The notes beneath the pieces are model-generated. The model ran no database searches, was not told the origin of the DNA, and was given only the letters and a program-made list of their open reading frames with translations. Of a stretch of 64,000 nucleotides of DNA, positions 7,821 through 16,394 are shown piece by piece (the first letter of the stretch is position 1; each line of letters opens with the position of its first letter). The translations under genes were made by a program, and so were the position numbers. The DNA comes from Algoriphagus marinus (GTDB taxonomy: Bacteria; Bacteroidota; Bacteroidia; Cytophagales; Cyclobacteriaceae), in the NCBI RefSeq assembly GCF_001936475.1, contig NZ_MSPQ01000001.1:620001-684000 (forward strand), given 5' to 3'.

Positions 7821-10448
7821 TTACTTATAAACGGACTTGAAAAAAGCCCTGTATTCTTCCAGATTTTTACTTTTGTTTAACACTTGGAAATTCTCTATCG
7901 AAATAAAGAAGGAATTTCCTTTAACCTCAGCTGACATTCCTTCAGATTCAAAATCTTTTTGGAAGATGTTGAAATAGTCTAAGGCTTTTTCTGCATTAGA
8001 AAATGGGCTGATAATGTAAATCGCATTTTCTCGATTCATATTCATATTTCCCGTTCTTAATCTTGAATTAGAGAAATTCTTTGCGTGAAAATTCTCCAAA
8101 TCACCGAGTAAATTTTTTGCTTCTTCCGCTTCACCCGGGCTCATCGCAACCACAAAGATATGCGTTTGGGAGTTGTTGACTTTAAAAGGTGAAACTGCTA
8201 AATCAATCGGGTCTTCCAATTCTTTCACTTCTTCACCTGCAAGTGCTGTAGAATCACTTATTTCCAGTTTTTTGGGATTCAACGCAGCCAACTCCTCTTC
8301 GGACAGTAAAGGATTAAGCATATTCTTTGCCAATTCTTTCAATGCCTCATCCTGTGAGTTGAGAATATAGGCTTCCAATCGCTCCCGGTAGAATGCTCGA
8401 CTTTCTGTTTTTCCCGTAACCATGATGTCAAGGAGGATCAATCGTTCGGTATTTCGAGTCAATGGATATTCTTCCAGTGTAGATTGGATTAGTTCTTTGG
8501 TAGTCTGATATTGCCCTGCATAATAAGCTTCATAGGCTTTCTGATACCTTTGAGAGGATTCTAAATAAGCCATATTGCCTGAAGCAGCCTGCGGATTATT
8601 CACAGAGAAAGTATATTGAGACCTCGGGAATTCACGGTTCAGGCGTGTCACATATTGTTGTGAATTTCCACCAAGATCTTTTTGGCTTAGGTACAATAAA
8701 TAATATGCTTCAGGTTTACGACTTGATCCTGGGTATAATCTTACCAAGGTTTCAAGATTATTAACACTTTGTTGAACTTCATCAAGATTGAAATAAAGTA
8801 ATTTACCCAATTCGAAATAGGATTCCTCAAGCTGCAGATTCAATTCATTCAATTGATCTGGACTGTTAGGGATTTCTGAAAGCAAAGATTCTAGATCAGG
8901 AAGACTACTTAAAGGATTGTTTTCACTATCCAAGGCCGTCGAATCATTTTCTGAGGGCTCAGGAATTGTAGGGGTGGAGCTTTGAAAACTTACTGCGCTC
9001 CTCCTCCAATTATCTTGTAGTGGTCGGGTTCCCCATGTTCTTCGAAACTCTATCGCACCTTGTTGCATTGCAACTCCATTATCAAAGTAGAAAGTTGATG
9101 ATCCTGCACCTCTATCACTAAAAGCAAGAAGGTTGTCAAAGAGACTTGTGTTTTTTGGTTTTTCGGCAGCTTTAGCTTCCGCCATGAGTCGTTCTTCTTC
9201 TGATTTAATAAAGTTTTCTGCAACTAGACGTTGTTCTTCAGGAGACATTTTGGCTAGAGTAATCAAGCTGTCATTCTTTTCGATTCGCTCGAAATGGAAC
9301 ACATAATTGTCCAATGATATTTTTTGCTCCTGAATTTGAAGTGCTACAGGATCAGATTCGTTTATGAAGGTCAATGCAGAATCCAAGTAATATTTTGTGG
9401 AACGATAGTCCTTAAGCTGATCCAGATTGATTTCAGCAAGTTTTTGATAGATATATCCTTTCAGCCTTGGGTTGCTTCCTGGTTCTTTGGCCGCTTGGTG
9501 AAGCAAGGATAGGGTCAATTCAGTGTCACCTTGTTTTTCCTCAAATAAGGCACGCTCATAAATTACAACGTCTTTTAGGTCTCTATTTTTAGGATCCTTA
9601 TATAGATCCTCGTAATAATTCCGAACTTTTTTTAAGTCTTTGGAAGCGTTGAGCTCAGCTACTTGCTGTGCATAGAGCTGCGCAAAAAAGCTCCTTTCAT
9701 AGGGAGGGTTTCCGTCTAGTGCTTTTTTATAATAATCATAGGCAAGAGCATCAAGTCCAATACGCTGATAGCGCTGGGCTAAGATGAAATTAATTCGAGA
9801 CTCTTCTTTTTTATCACTTGCATATTCTAGAGCCTTATCCAATGCGCCGATTATTCCATTTTTGTCTTGTCGGGATTCGTAATAGTAGGCTAAGGTCCGG
9901 TATAGTTCATACCTGTTTTCCTCAGATATATCAGATTCTTTGGAAAGGTAATCGATAGTGAAGTTTGCTTTTTCTATTTCACCCAAATCGACGTAAAGTT
10001 TCAATAATGTGATCAGTGTCCTGTGTCGAATGTCATTATCTTTGGAGTTTACATTGACGTATTTAAATGTATTCTGGGCATCATCAAAGTGTGATTGGTA
10101 GTAATCAATCTTTCCTAATAGGTAATAACTATCATCTACCCATTTACTTATTTTATGCCATTCGATGGCTTTTGAGGCTAACTCCCGAGAAGATTGGAGC
10201 TTTTCCTGATTAGCTTGAATTGATGCCGAGTCAATTGGAATAAAGACGGGTAGCACCTGCGTGTAGTCTTCCTTATAGTTGGTCGCGATCTCCGCTTCCA
10301 CTTCTTTAAGTTTTACGTCTGCAAGATAGTAAGCATTGTAGTGTGCAGTTAGATTATGAAAAGTTCTATTAGTGAACGTGTTGCGCTCGGAGGAGCATGC
10401 CGCCGCAAAAAATAATATTCCAAACGCTACTACCGAAAACTTCTTCAT
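7821..10448 (-). CDS. SprE/PorW-family TPR lipoprotein (T9SS-associated)
   Basis: The 875-residue product begins with a lipoprotein signal (MKKFSVVAFGILFFAAAC, Cys about residue 18) followed by SSERNTFTNRTFHNLTAHYN; a very similar segment marks the SprE/PorW family, needed for gliding and type IX secretion and linked to the outer-membrane translocon. Much of the length is helical TPR-like repeats (about residues 90-400 and 530-690), interrupted by an acidic, Ser/Pro-rich linker near 500-540; the last 100 residues form a separate alpha/beta region. It stands upstream of, and almost abuts, the PBP gene. Family assignment is strong; its exact molecular role is less settled in the literature. Confidence 0.88.
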   Translation of the reverse strand: MKKFSVVAFGILFFAAACSSERNTFTNRTFHNLTAHYNAYYLADVKLKEVEAEIATNYKEDYTQVLPVFIPIDSASIQANQEKLQSSRELASKAIEWHKISKWVDDSYYLLGKIDYYQSHFDDAQNTFKYVNVNSKDNDIRHRTLITLLKLYVDLGEIEKANFTIDYLSKESDISEENRYELYRTLAYYYESRQDKNGIIGALDKALEYASDKKEESRINFILAQRYQRIGLDALAYDYYKKALDGNPPYERSFFAQLYAQQVAELNASKDLKKVRNYYEDLYKDPKNRDLKDVVIYERALFEEKQGDTELTLSLLHQAAKEPGSNPRLKGYIYQKLAEINLDQLKDYRSTKYYLDSALTFINESDPVALQIQEQKISLDNYVFHFERIEKNDSLITLAKMSPEEQRLVAENFIKSEEERLMAEAKAAEKPKNTSLFDNLLAFSDRGAGSSTFYFDNGVAMQQGAIEFRRTWGTRPLQDNWRRSAVSFQSSTPTIPEPSENDSTALDSENNPLSSLPDLESLLSEIPNSPDQLNELNLQLEESYFELGKLLYFNLDEVQQSVNNLETLVRLYPGSSRKPEAYYLLYLSQKDLGGNSQQYVTRLNREFPRSQYTFSVNNPQAASGNMAYLESSQRYQKAYEAYYAGQYQTTKELIQSTLEEYPLTRNTERLILLDIMVTGKTESRAFYRERLEAYILNSQDEALKELAKNMLNPLLSEEELAALNPKKLEISDSTALAGEEVKELEDPIDLAVSPFKVNNSQTHIFVVAMSPGEAEEAKNLLGDLENFHAKNFSNSRLRTGNMNMNRENAIYIISPFSNAEKALDYFNIFQKDFESEGMSAEVKGNSFFISIENFQVLNKSKNLEEYRAFFKSVYK

Positions 10449-10518
10449 GGATGACTATTCCCAAATTGAGTACCAAAATAGGTTTTTTGACTTACTTAGC
10501 GAACGAAAATTAGCTTAG

Positions 10519-10551
10519 TTTATTTCCTGGGTTATAAATGGAGTATTTTTG
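10519..10551 (+). promoter_or_regulatory. Candidate promoter of the ATP synthase operon
   Basis: TATTTTTG at 10544-10551 fits the Bacteroidota -7 element TAnnTTTG; a weak upstream match TTTA (10519-10522) lies 21 bp before it. Transcription would start near 10557, which rules against the TTG start at 10549 and supports the ATG at 10591 for the first gene. Confidence 0.55.
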
Positions 10552-10590
10552 TATGAGCAGTTTTATCGAACAGCATACAATGAAAATGAA

Positions 10591-10821
10591 ATGAAACAAA
10601 CTGGAGAAAAAAAGAAGTCAGCCGGAACTCCGATTTATGTCAAATACATAGGTCTTTCTTTCCAGCTATTTGGAGTCATTGGGGCCGGAACCTGGTTTGG
10701 ATGGTGGATTCAGCAAAAAAGTGAAATGAAATTTCCAGTTTGGCTTTTGTTATTCTCTTTTTTATCTATTGGGATCGCTTTTTACCAACTCTGGATGTCT
10801 ATGAAAGAGGATAATAAATGA
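10591..10821 (+). CDS. AtpZ/AtpI-family small membrane protein
   Basis: A 76-residue protein with two transmembrane helices (about residues 20-38 and 48-66) joined by a short charged loop containing QQKSEMKFP. Position as first gene of the F-type ATPase operon and this topology fit the AtpZ (ATPase_gene1) family, thought to help assembly or ion supply of the F0 part. The frame is open from a TTG at 10549, but the likely promoter overlaps that codon, so the ATG at 10591 is chosen. Confidence 0.72.
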   Translation: MKQTGEKKKSAGTPIYVKYIGLSFQLFGVIGAGTWFGWWIQQKSEMKFPVWLLLFSFLSIGIAFYQLWMSMKEDNK

Positions 10822-10864
10822 TTTTCTAAAATTGCTTTAATTTTGTGCTCTAAAACCGACAGCT

Positions 10865-11248
10865 ATGGTCCTCGCTAAAAACATTCATTTTCGATTTCTT
10901 CTTTTTTCTTTGATAGTTGCGGCTTTGATCTGGATTTTGACGTGGATTTTCCCCGTTGTAATCCATGAGAAAATATGGAATATCTACTTTTTTCTTTTGA
11001 TTTTTTCGTTTTTTATCACTTTGATCAATAGCTTTTTGTTAAAATCATTTGGCGAAAATTTCTTTCAGATCATGGTTTTGGCAATGATTCTGAGATTTAT
11101 TGGGACATTAATCTTTATTGGGATAGCCGTTTGGCCTGCAATGGAGAATATTATTCTGTTTATCGCAGATTTCTTTATTATTTTTTTGTTCTACTTAGTT
11201 TTTGATATCTACGCCTTTCTGTCTAACTTGCGCCCGATTTCGAAGTAG
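10865..11248 (+). CDS. Four-helix membrane protein, AtpI-like
   Basis: A 127-residue, very hydrophobic protein with four predicted transmembrane helices (about 10-30, 38-56, 65-85, 92-115), between the AtpZ-like gene and atpB. The size, topology and position match the AtpI (ATP synthase protein I) role, which aids c-ring assembly, but residue-level similarity is weak, so the name is by context. Its end lies 19 bp before the atpB start. Confidence 0.6.
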   Translation: MVLAKNIHFRFLLFSLIVAALIWILTWIFPVVIHEKIWNIYFFLLIFSFFITLINSFLLKSFGENFFQIMVLAMILRFIGTLIFIGIAVWPAMENIILFIADFFIIFLFYLVFDIYAFLSNLRPISK

Positions 11249-11267
11249 CCCTCAAAATTTAGAGTTG

Positions 11268-12296
11268 ATGACGCGTAAAATACTGGTACTAAGTCTTTTA
11301 ATTTCAGCATTTTTGCTAGGTTTTGCCGGCAATACACAAGCTGCAGGTGGTGAAGAAGATAAGACAAGCTTCATCATGCACCACGTAAAAGACTCTCATG
11401 AGTGGCATTTCGCCACTTTTGGTCATACACACGTGACTTTGCCTCTCCCTGTTATCGTTTATTCAGGCGATAGAGGTTTGGAGTTTTTTAGCTCCTCAGA
11501 TTTTCAAAATCACGAAACTCATTTATTTGGAGAAGAATATGCTCATGAAGGTTACTTCATTGACGAGCATGATCATTTAGGTAGGGTTGATGGTGCGAGT
11601 TTTATCGAATTCTCAATCACCAAGAATGTGGTGATGCTTTTTATAGTATTGATTTTTGTAGGTTGGTTTGCTTTATCAGCAGCCGGACATTACAAAAAGC
11701 ATGGAGCTGTGGCTCCAAAAGGTGCAGCGGCTATCATCGAGCCAATTGTAATTTTTGTAAGAGACGAGATTGCTCAAAAATCGATCGGTCCACAGTACAA
11801 GCGGTTTGTTCCTTATCTAATCACCTTGTTCTTGTTTGTATGGTTTGGTAACCTTCTTGGATTGATTCCGGGTGCAGCAAACATGACTGGAAATATAGCA
11901 GTTACCATGGTGCTTGCGGTTTTGACTTTCATCATCACCAATGTCAATGGAAATAAGGGTTACTGGAAGCACGTCTTTATGACTCCTGGTGTTCCACCAG
12001 CTATGCTTTTGATAATCGTTCCGGTAGAAATTATCGGTTTGTTCACCAAGCCTTTTGCCTTGATGGTTCGACTTTTCGTCGCTATCACAGCAGGACACAT
12101 TGTAATCCTCGGCTTCATCGCCTTGGCATTTATCTTTGAATCGTACACCATTGGTATTGCAAGTACCTTGATGGTTACCTTTATAAACTTGATCGAATTG
12201 TTAGTAGCCACTATTCAGGCTTATGTATTTACGCTTTTTTCAGCGATGTACATTGGCTCAGCAGTAGCGGAGCATGCACATGACGATCATCATTAA
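11268..12296 (+). CDS. atpB: F0F1 ATP synthase subunit a
   Basis: Subunit a forms the proton half-channels next to the c-ring. The frame is open from 11202, overlapping the previous gene; the ATG at 11268 begins a clear signal peptide (TRKILVLSLLISAFLLGF...AGNTQAAGG) and is chosen, giving 342 residues. A His-rich periplasmic N-terminal extension (HHVKDSHEWHFATFGHTH) precedes the usual membrane helices; such signal-bearing long forms are common in Bacteroidota. The essential arginine is present in LMVRLFVAITAGH. The C-terminus is His-rich. Confidence 0.95.
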   Translation: MTRKILVLSLLISAFLLGFAGNTQAAGGEEDKTSFIMHHVKDSHEWHFATFGHTHVTLPLPVIVYSGDRGLEFFSSSDFQNHETHLFGEEYAHEGYFIDEHDHLGRVDGASFIEFSITKNVVMLFIVLIFVGWFALSAAGHYKKHGAVAPKGAAAIIEPIVIFVRDEIAQKSIGPQYKRFVPYLITLFLFVWFGNLLGLIPGAANMTGNIAVTMVLAVLTFIITNVNGNKGYWKHVFMTPGVPPAMLLIIVPVEIIGLFTKPFALMVRLFVAITAGHIVILGFIALAFIFESYTIGIASTLMVTFINLIELLVATIQAYVFTLFSAMYIGSAVAEHAHDDHH

Positions 12297-12336
12297 GAGT
12301 AGGAATTTCTTTGTTCAATTATATAAATAAAATGTT

Positions 12337-12594
12337 ATGTTAACTATTATCTTGTTGACTGCTGGTTATGCTCTAATGGGAGCTGGAATCGGTGCAGGTA
12401 TTGTTGCGATTGGCGCAGGCCTAGGTATCGGTCGTATTGGTGGACAGGCTATGGAAGCTATTGCTCGCCAGCCTGAAGCTGCTGGAAAGATCCAGGGTGC
12501 AATGTTGATCATTGCTGCCTTGATCGAGGTGGTTTCCCTATTTGCAGCAGTTATCTGTTTGTTGATCGCGCTAAACATCGCGGGTATCGCATAA
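12337..12594 (+). CDS. atpE: F0F1 ATP synthase subunit c
   Basis: An 85-residue hairpin of two transmembrane helices joined by the polar RQP loop (ARQPEA, residues 43-48), with the ion-carrying glutamate at E64 in ALIEVVSLF. The sodium-type ligands (a glutamine in helix 1 and Ser/Thr right after the glutamate) are absent: the residue after E64 is valine and the helix-1 position is isoleucine, so the ring is probably proton-coupled. The glycine-rich first helix is typical. A hairpin follows the gene. Confidence 0.96.
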   Translation: MLTIILLTAGYALMGAGIGAGIVAIGAGLGIGRIGGQAMEAIARQPEAAGKIQGAMLIIAALIEVVSLFAAVICLLIALNIAGIA

Positions 12595-12602
12595 TTAACC
12601 TT

Positions 12603-12638
12603 GAAAAGGGATTGGCGCTAGGCCTTTCCCTTTTCTTT
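12603..12638 (+). terminator. Intra-operon hairpin after atpE (attenuator or 3'-end stabiliser)
   Basis: GAAAAGGGA (12603-12611) pairs perfectly with TCCCTTTTC (12627-12635); an inner GGC/GCC pairing can extend it, and TTT follows. It lies between atpE and atpF. It may end part of the transcripts or protect the atpE end, raising subunit c over downstream subunits; this is inference. Confidence 0.6.
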
Positions 12639-12673
12639 AGTTTATTGAACAATCTGAAATAAAATTTTAAACC

Positions 12674-13168
12674 ATGGATTTAATCACACCAGGTACCGGT
12701 CTTATTTTCTGGCAATTATTTGGCTTTTTAGGCCTTCTATTCATTCTGATCAAGTTTGCTTGGAAGCCAATGCTAGAAGCACTTGAGGAAAGAGAAAGTA
12801 GCATTGAGAATGCATTGAAGTCTGCGGAGACAGCAAGAAATGAAATGGCTAACCTCAAAGCTGAAAATGAAAAGTTGTTAGCTGAAGCTAGACTCGAAAG
12901 AGACATTATCTTGAAAAAAGCACAGGATGCTTCTGTAAAGATGATCGAAGAGGCTAAAGAAGATGCTAGTAAGGTTGGAGCTCAAATGATAGCCAACGCA
13001 AAAGCAGTGATTGAAACTGAAAAGAAAGCTGCATTGGCAGATGTAAAAACTCAGGTTGCAACACTTTCCCTTGAAATAACAGAGAAATTATTAAGAAAGA
13101 ATCTATCTGATGACAAAGCTCAAAAAGAGCTTGTGGATGGATTTGTAAATGAACTTAAGCTTAATTAA
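12674..13168 (+). CDS. atpF: F0F1 ATP synthase subunit b
   Basis: The peripheral-stalk subunit b, 164 residues. One N-terminal membrane helix (about residues 8-28, FWQLFGFLGLLFILIKF) is followed by KPMLEALEERESSIENAL, the hallmark of the family, then a long charged coiled coil ending near the C-terminus that reaches up to the delta subunit. Only one b-type gene is seen, so the stalk should be a homodimer. It starts 79 bp after atpE and ends 9 bp before atpH. Confidence 0.96.
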   Translation: MDLITPGTGLIFWQLFGFLGLLFILIKFAWKPMLEALEERESSIENALKSAETARNEMANLKAENEKLLAEARLERDIILKKAQDASVKMIEEAKEDASKVGAQMIANAKAVIETEKKAALADVKTQVATLSLEITEKLLRKNLSDDKAQKELVDGFVNELKLN

Positions 13169-13177
13169 TACCACTCC

Positions 13178-13738
13178 ATGTCAAATCATAGAGTAGCACA
13201 CCGGTATGCAAAATCTATCATGGAACTTTCCTTGGAAAAGGGAATCCTTGAGGAAGTGCACACTGATTTTGTAAAGCTTTCCTCAATGGCTAAAGGAAAT
13301 CGGGATCTTACGCTTTTGCTTAACAATCCGATTATCTCATCCGAGAAAAAACTGAAAGTTCTTAATGCCCTTTATGCTACAGGTGCACAAAAGATGACCC
13401 TCACCTTTTTTGAGATTGTTTCAAGAAAAGGAAGAGAAAATATCTTGGTGGATGTGGCAAAAGAGTTTGAAAACCAATATAATCTTCACAAATCAATTCA
13501 AGTAGCTGAATTGACTACGACTTTTGCCATTGATGACAAGTTGCGCAAGCAATTTCTCGAGGTGGTAAAAGAAATCTCAGGTTTGGAAACCGTTCAACTT
13601 GTGGAAAAAATTAATCCAGATTTGATAGGTGGCTATATTCTAAAAGTTAATGACCGTCAATTGGATGAGTCACTTAGCTCTAAACTGAGAATTTTGAAAG
13701 CAGAGTTCAGCGAGAATCATTACGAAAGTAAAATCTAA
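13178..13738 (+). CDS. atpH: F0F1 ATP synthase subunit delta
   Basis: Subunit delta sits on top of the F1 head and binds the b stalk. The 186-residue product has the OSCP/delta pattern: an N-terminal helical bundle starting HRVAHRYAKSIMELSLEKG, and a C-terminal part with the conserved KINPDLIGGYILKVNDRQLDESL. Position between atpF and atpA is canonical. ATG at 13178 is 9 bp after the atpF stop. Confidence 0.96.
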   Translation: MSNHRVAHRYAKSIMELSLEKGILEEVHTDFVKLSSMAKGNRDLTLLLNNPIISSEKKLKVLNALYATGAQKMTLTFFEIVSRKGRENILVDVAKEFENQYNLHKSIQVAELTTTFAIDDKLRKQFLEVVKEISGLETVQLVEKINPDLIGGYILKVNDRQLDESLSSKLRILKAEFSENHYESKI

Positions 13739-13763
13739 TTAAAAAGCATTAATCTACGATATC

Positions 13764-15341
13764 ATGGCAGAAGTAAGACCAGATGAAGTTTCGGCAATTT
13801 TGAGAGAACAACTCTCAGGAACAAGAACAGCCGCGGAACTAGAAGAGGTGGGTACAGTCCTTCAAGTGGGGGATGGTGTAGCTCGTATCTATGGACTTTC
13901 CAAGGCGCAAGCCGGTGAATTGCTCGAATTCGACAATGGTTTGAAAGCAATGGTTCTGAACCTTGAAGAAGACAATGTCGGGGCCGTACTTTTTGGTGAT
14001 TCAAAAGAAATCAAAGAAGGTGATACGGTAAAAAGAACTAAGAAAATTGCTTCTCTTATGGTAGGAGAAGGAATGCTTGGCCGAGTAGTCGATACCCTTG
14101 GTAATCCAATCGATGGTAAAGGACCTATCACTGGTGACTTATATGAGATGCCACTTGAGCGTAAAGCTCCTGGTGTAATTTACCGTCAACCAGTAACAGA
14201 GCCGCTTCAGACTGGTATCAAGTCAATTGATGCGATGATTCCAATCGGTCGTGGCCAACGAGAGCTTGTAATCGGTGATCGTCAGACAGGTAAAACTGCT
14301 GTGGTAATTGATGCAATCATCAACCAAAAAGAATTCTACGATAAAGGTGAGCCAGTTTTCTGTATCTATGTTGCTATCGGTCAGAAAGCTTCTACTGTTG
14401 CAAACGTAGTAGCTGCTCTTGAAAAAGGTGGTGCTCTTCCTTATACTGTTGTTGTAGCGGCTTCTGCTGCAGATCCTGCTCCTATGCAGTTCTTTGCTCC
14501 ATTTACTGGTGCTGCAATTGGTGAATTCTTCAGAGATACTGGTCGTCCAGCATTGGTTGTTTATGATGACCTTTCCAAGCAGGCGGTAGCTTACCGTGAA
14601 GTTTCCTTGCTATTGAGAAGACCTCCGGGACGTGAAGCTTATCCAGGTGACGTATTCTATCTTCACTCAAGATTGCTTGAGAGAGCTGCAAAAATCAACA
14701 AATCAGATAAAATCGCTCAGCAAATGAATGATCTTCCTGATTCTTTGAGACCATTGGTAAAAGGCGGTGGATCACTTACTGCACTTCCAATTATCGAAAC
14801 TCAAGCTGGTGACGTTTCCGCTTATATCCCTACGAACGTAATCTCGATTACTGACGGTCAGATCTTCTTGGAGACTAACCTATTCAACTCTGGTATTCGT
14901 CCAGCGATCAACGTGGGTATCTCAGTTTCTCGAGTAGGAGGTAACGCACAGATCAAATCAATGAAGAAAGTAGCGGGTACCTTGAAGCTTGATCAAGCGC
15001 AGTTCCGTGAGTTGGAGGCATTCTCTAAGTTTGGTTCTGACCTTGATGCAACTACTAAGCGTACAATCGAAAGAGGTAGAAGAAACCAAGAAATCTTGAA
15101 GCAGGCCCAGTATTCTCCGGTGTCTGTAGCAAACCAAGTGGCGATCATTTATGCTTCCACTAAAGGCTTGATGGATTCTGTACCTGTAGAGAAAGCTAGA
15201 GCATTCGAAAAAGAATTCTATACGCTATTGGAGTCAACTTACCCTGAAGCATTAACATTGATCCTTAAAGGTGATATTGATGGAGCAGGTAAGATTTTGG
15301 CTACTGCTGCTGCAGAATTAGCGCCTAAATACGCGAAATAA
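13764..15341 (+). CDS. atpA: F0F1 ATP synthase subunit alpha
   Basis: The non-catalytic nucleotide-binding subunit of F1, 525 residues, normal length. The P-loop GDRQTGKT is at about residues 171-178, the beta-barrel N-terminal domain includes [11 protein letters not shown], and the family signature [14 protein letters not shown] is present with the conserved arginine after SVS that reaches the catalytic site. It lies 25 bp after atpH and is followed by a strong terminator-like hairpin before atpG. Confidence 0.98.
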   Translation: MAEVRPDEVSAILREQLSGTRTAAELEEVGTVLQVGDGVARIYGLSKAQAGELLEFDNGLKAMVLNLEEDNVGAVLFGDSKEIKEGDTVKRTKKIASLMVGEGMLGRVVDTLGNPIDGKGPITGDLYEMPLERKAPGVIYRQPVTEPLQTGIKSIDAMIPIGRGQRELVIGDRQTGKTAVVIDAIINQKEFYDKGEPVFCIYVAIGQKASTVANVVAALEKGGALPYTVVVAASAADPAPMQFFAPFTGAAIGEFFRDTGRPALVVYDDLSKQAVAYREVSLLLRRPPGREAYPGDVFYLHSRLLERAAKINKSDKIAQQMNDLPDSLRPLVKGGGSLTALPIIETQAGDVSAYIPTNVISITDGQIFLETNLFNSGIRPAINVGISVSRVGGNAQIKSMKKVAGTLKLDQAQFRELEAFSKFGSDLDATTKRTIERGRRNQEILKQAQYSPVSVANQVAIIYASTKGLMDSVPVEKARAFEKEFYTLLESTYPEALTLILKGDIDGAGKILATAAAELAPKYAK

Positions 15342-15352
15342 TTGAACTGAAT

Positions 15353-15380
15353 CCGGAAGGTTGATTCCTTCCGGTTTTTT
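15353..15380 (+). terminator. Strong terminator-like hairpin between atpA and atpG
   Basis: CCGGAAGG (15353-15360), loop TTGATT, CCTTCCGG (15367-15374), then six T. It is a textbook Rho-independent terminator placed inside the ATP synthase operon, only 24 bp before the atpG start codon. It may act as a partial terminator lowering gamma relative to alpha. Confidence 0.85.
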
Positions 15381-15404
15381 ATACCAAGTACAAAGCATTC
15401 ACTG

Positions 15405-16277
15405 ATGGCTAACCTTAAGGAAGTAAAGCAACGGATCACCTCAGTAGTCTCTACACAGCAGATTACTAAAGCCATGAAAATGGTATCCGCAGCGAAACTT
15501 AGAAGAGCACAGGACAAAATCACCCAGATGCGTCCCTACTCTCAAAAGTTGACTCAAATCCTGAATAACGTTTCCGCAGCTTCAGAAGGAGCAGCTGATA
15601 TCGTCTATGCTGAAAAGCGAGAAGTTAATAAAGTACTAATCGTACCGGTAACTTCAGATAAAGGACTTTGTGGAGCTTTCAATTCAAATGTAATCAAGGC
15701 TTGTAATGCTTCCATTGCAGGTCAATTTGCAGGCAAGGAAATAACGATTTTACCTTTAGGTAAAAAAGCTTACGAATCATTCAAAAAGCGTGATTTCGCT
15801 GTAATTCCTGACTTCTACCAAGTTTTTGGTGACCTGACTTTCGACAATGTAAGAGCTGCAGCTGAGTATGCAATGAATGCATTCTTGGAGGGAGAATACG
15901 ATCAGGTAGTTTTGGTTTTCAACGAATTCAAAAACGTCGCTACCCAAATCATTCAGACTGAGCAATTTTTGCCAATGGCAAATGCTGAAACTGATGAGGT
16001 AAAGACTGTGGAAGCGGATTATATTCTTGAACCTTCAAGAGCTTATATTATTGAGGAATTGGTCCCAACTTCATTGAAAATTCAGTTTTACAAAGCGGTC
16101 TTGGAAAGCAATGCTTCTGAGCATGGTGCTCGAATGACTGCTATGGACAAAGCAACAGAAAACGCAGGTGACTTGCTGAAAGAACTTCGATTGCTTTACA
16201 ATAGAAGTCGTCAGGCAGCAATTACCAATGAAATTCTAGAAATCGTCGCAGGTGCAGAAGCACTTGGAGGAAAATAA
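15405..16277 (+). CDS. atpG: F0F1 ATP synthase subunit gamma
   Basis: Gamma is the rotating central shaft of F1. The 290-residue product has the conserved N-terminal helix (MANLKEVKQRITSVVSTQQITKAMKMVSAAKLRRAQ, of which the ITKAMKMVSAAKLRRAQ part is diagnostic), SDKGLCGAFN in the Rossmann-like middle domain, and the C-terminal helix with ENAGDLLKELRLLYNRSRQAAITNE. No beta (atpD) or epsilon (atpC) gene follows; a terminator and a sulfatase gene do, so these subunits must be encoded elsewhere, as in many Bacteroidota. Confidence 0.97.
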   Translation: MANLKEVKQRITSVVSTQQITKAMKMVSAAKLRRAQDKITQMRPYSQKLTQILNNVSAASEGAADIVYAEKREVNKVLIVPVTSDKGLCGAFNSNVIKACNASIAGQFAGKEITILPLGKKAYESFKKRDFAVIPDFYQVFGDLTFDNVRAAAEYAMNAFLEGEYDQVVLVFNEFKNVATQIIQTEQFLPMANAETDEVKTVEADYILEPSRAYIIEELVPTSLKIQFYKAVLESNASEHGARMTAMDKATENAGDLLKELRLLYNRSRQAAITNEILEIVAGAEALGGK

Positions 16278-16297
16278 TTACAATAGCCCTAATTTCT

Positions 16298-16328
16298 AAA
16301 CCACAATTCGAAAGGATTGTGGTTTTTT
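16298..16328 (+). terminator. Terminator of the ATP synthase operon
   Basis: AAACCACAAT (16298-16307) pairs with ATTGTGGTTT (16316-16325), an 8-base loop, and continues into a run of six T (16323-16328). Confidence 0.88.
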
Positions 16329-16394
16329 GCTTTTTGGCGAAAAATGGTTTTTCCCGATTTATCAGTAATTTGATGGGACTCAATTTGCTATGCC

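Noticed and set aside
10549..10590. TTG start extending the AtpZ-like protein by 14 residues
   Set aside because: The codon overlaps the promoter -7 element; ATG at 10591 fits better.
13889..14131. Minus-strand ORFs inside atpA and other long genes
   Set aside because: They follow the codon pattern of the sense gene and have no start context or family resemblance; shadows.
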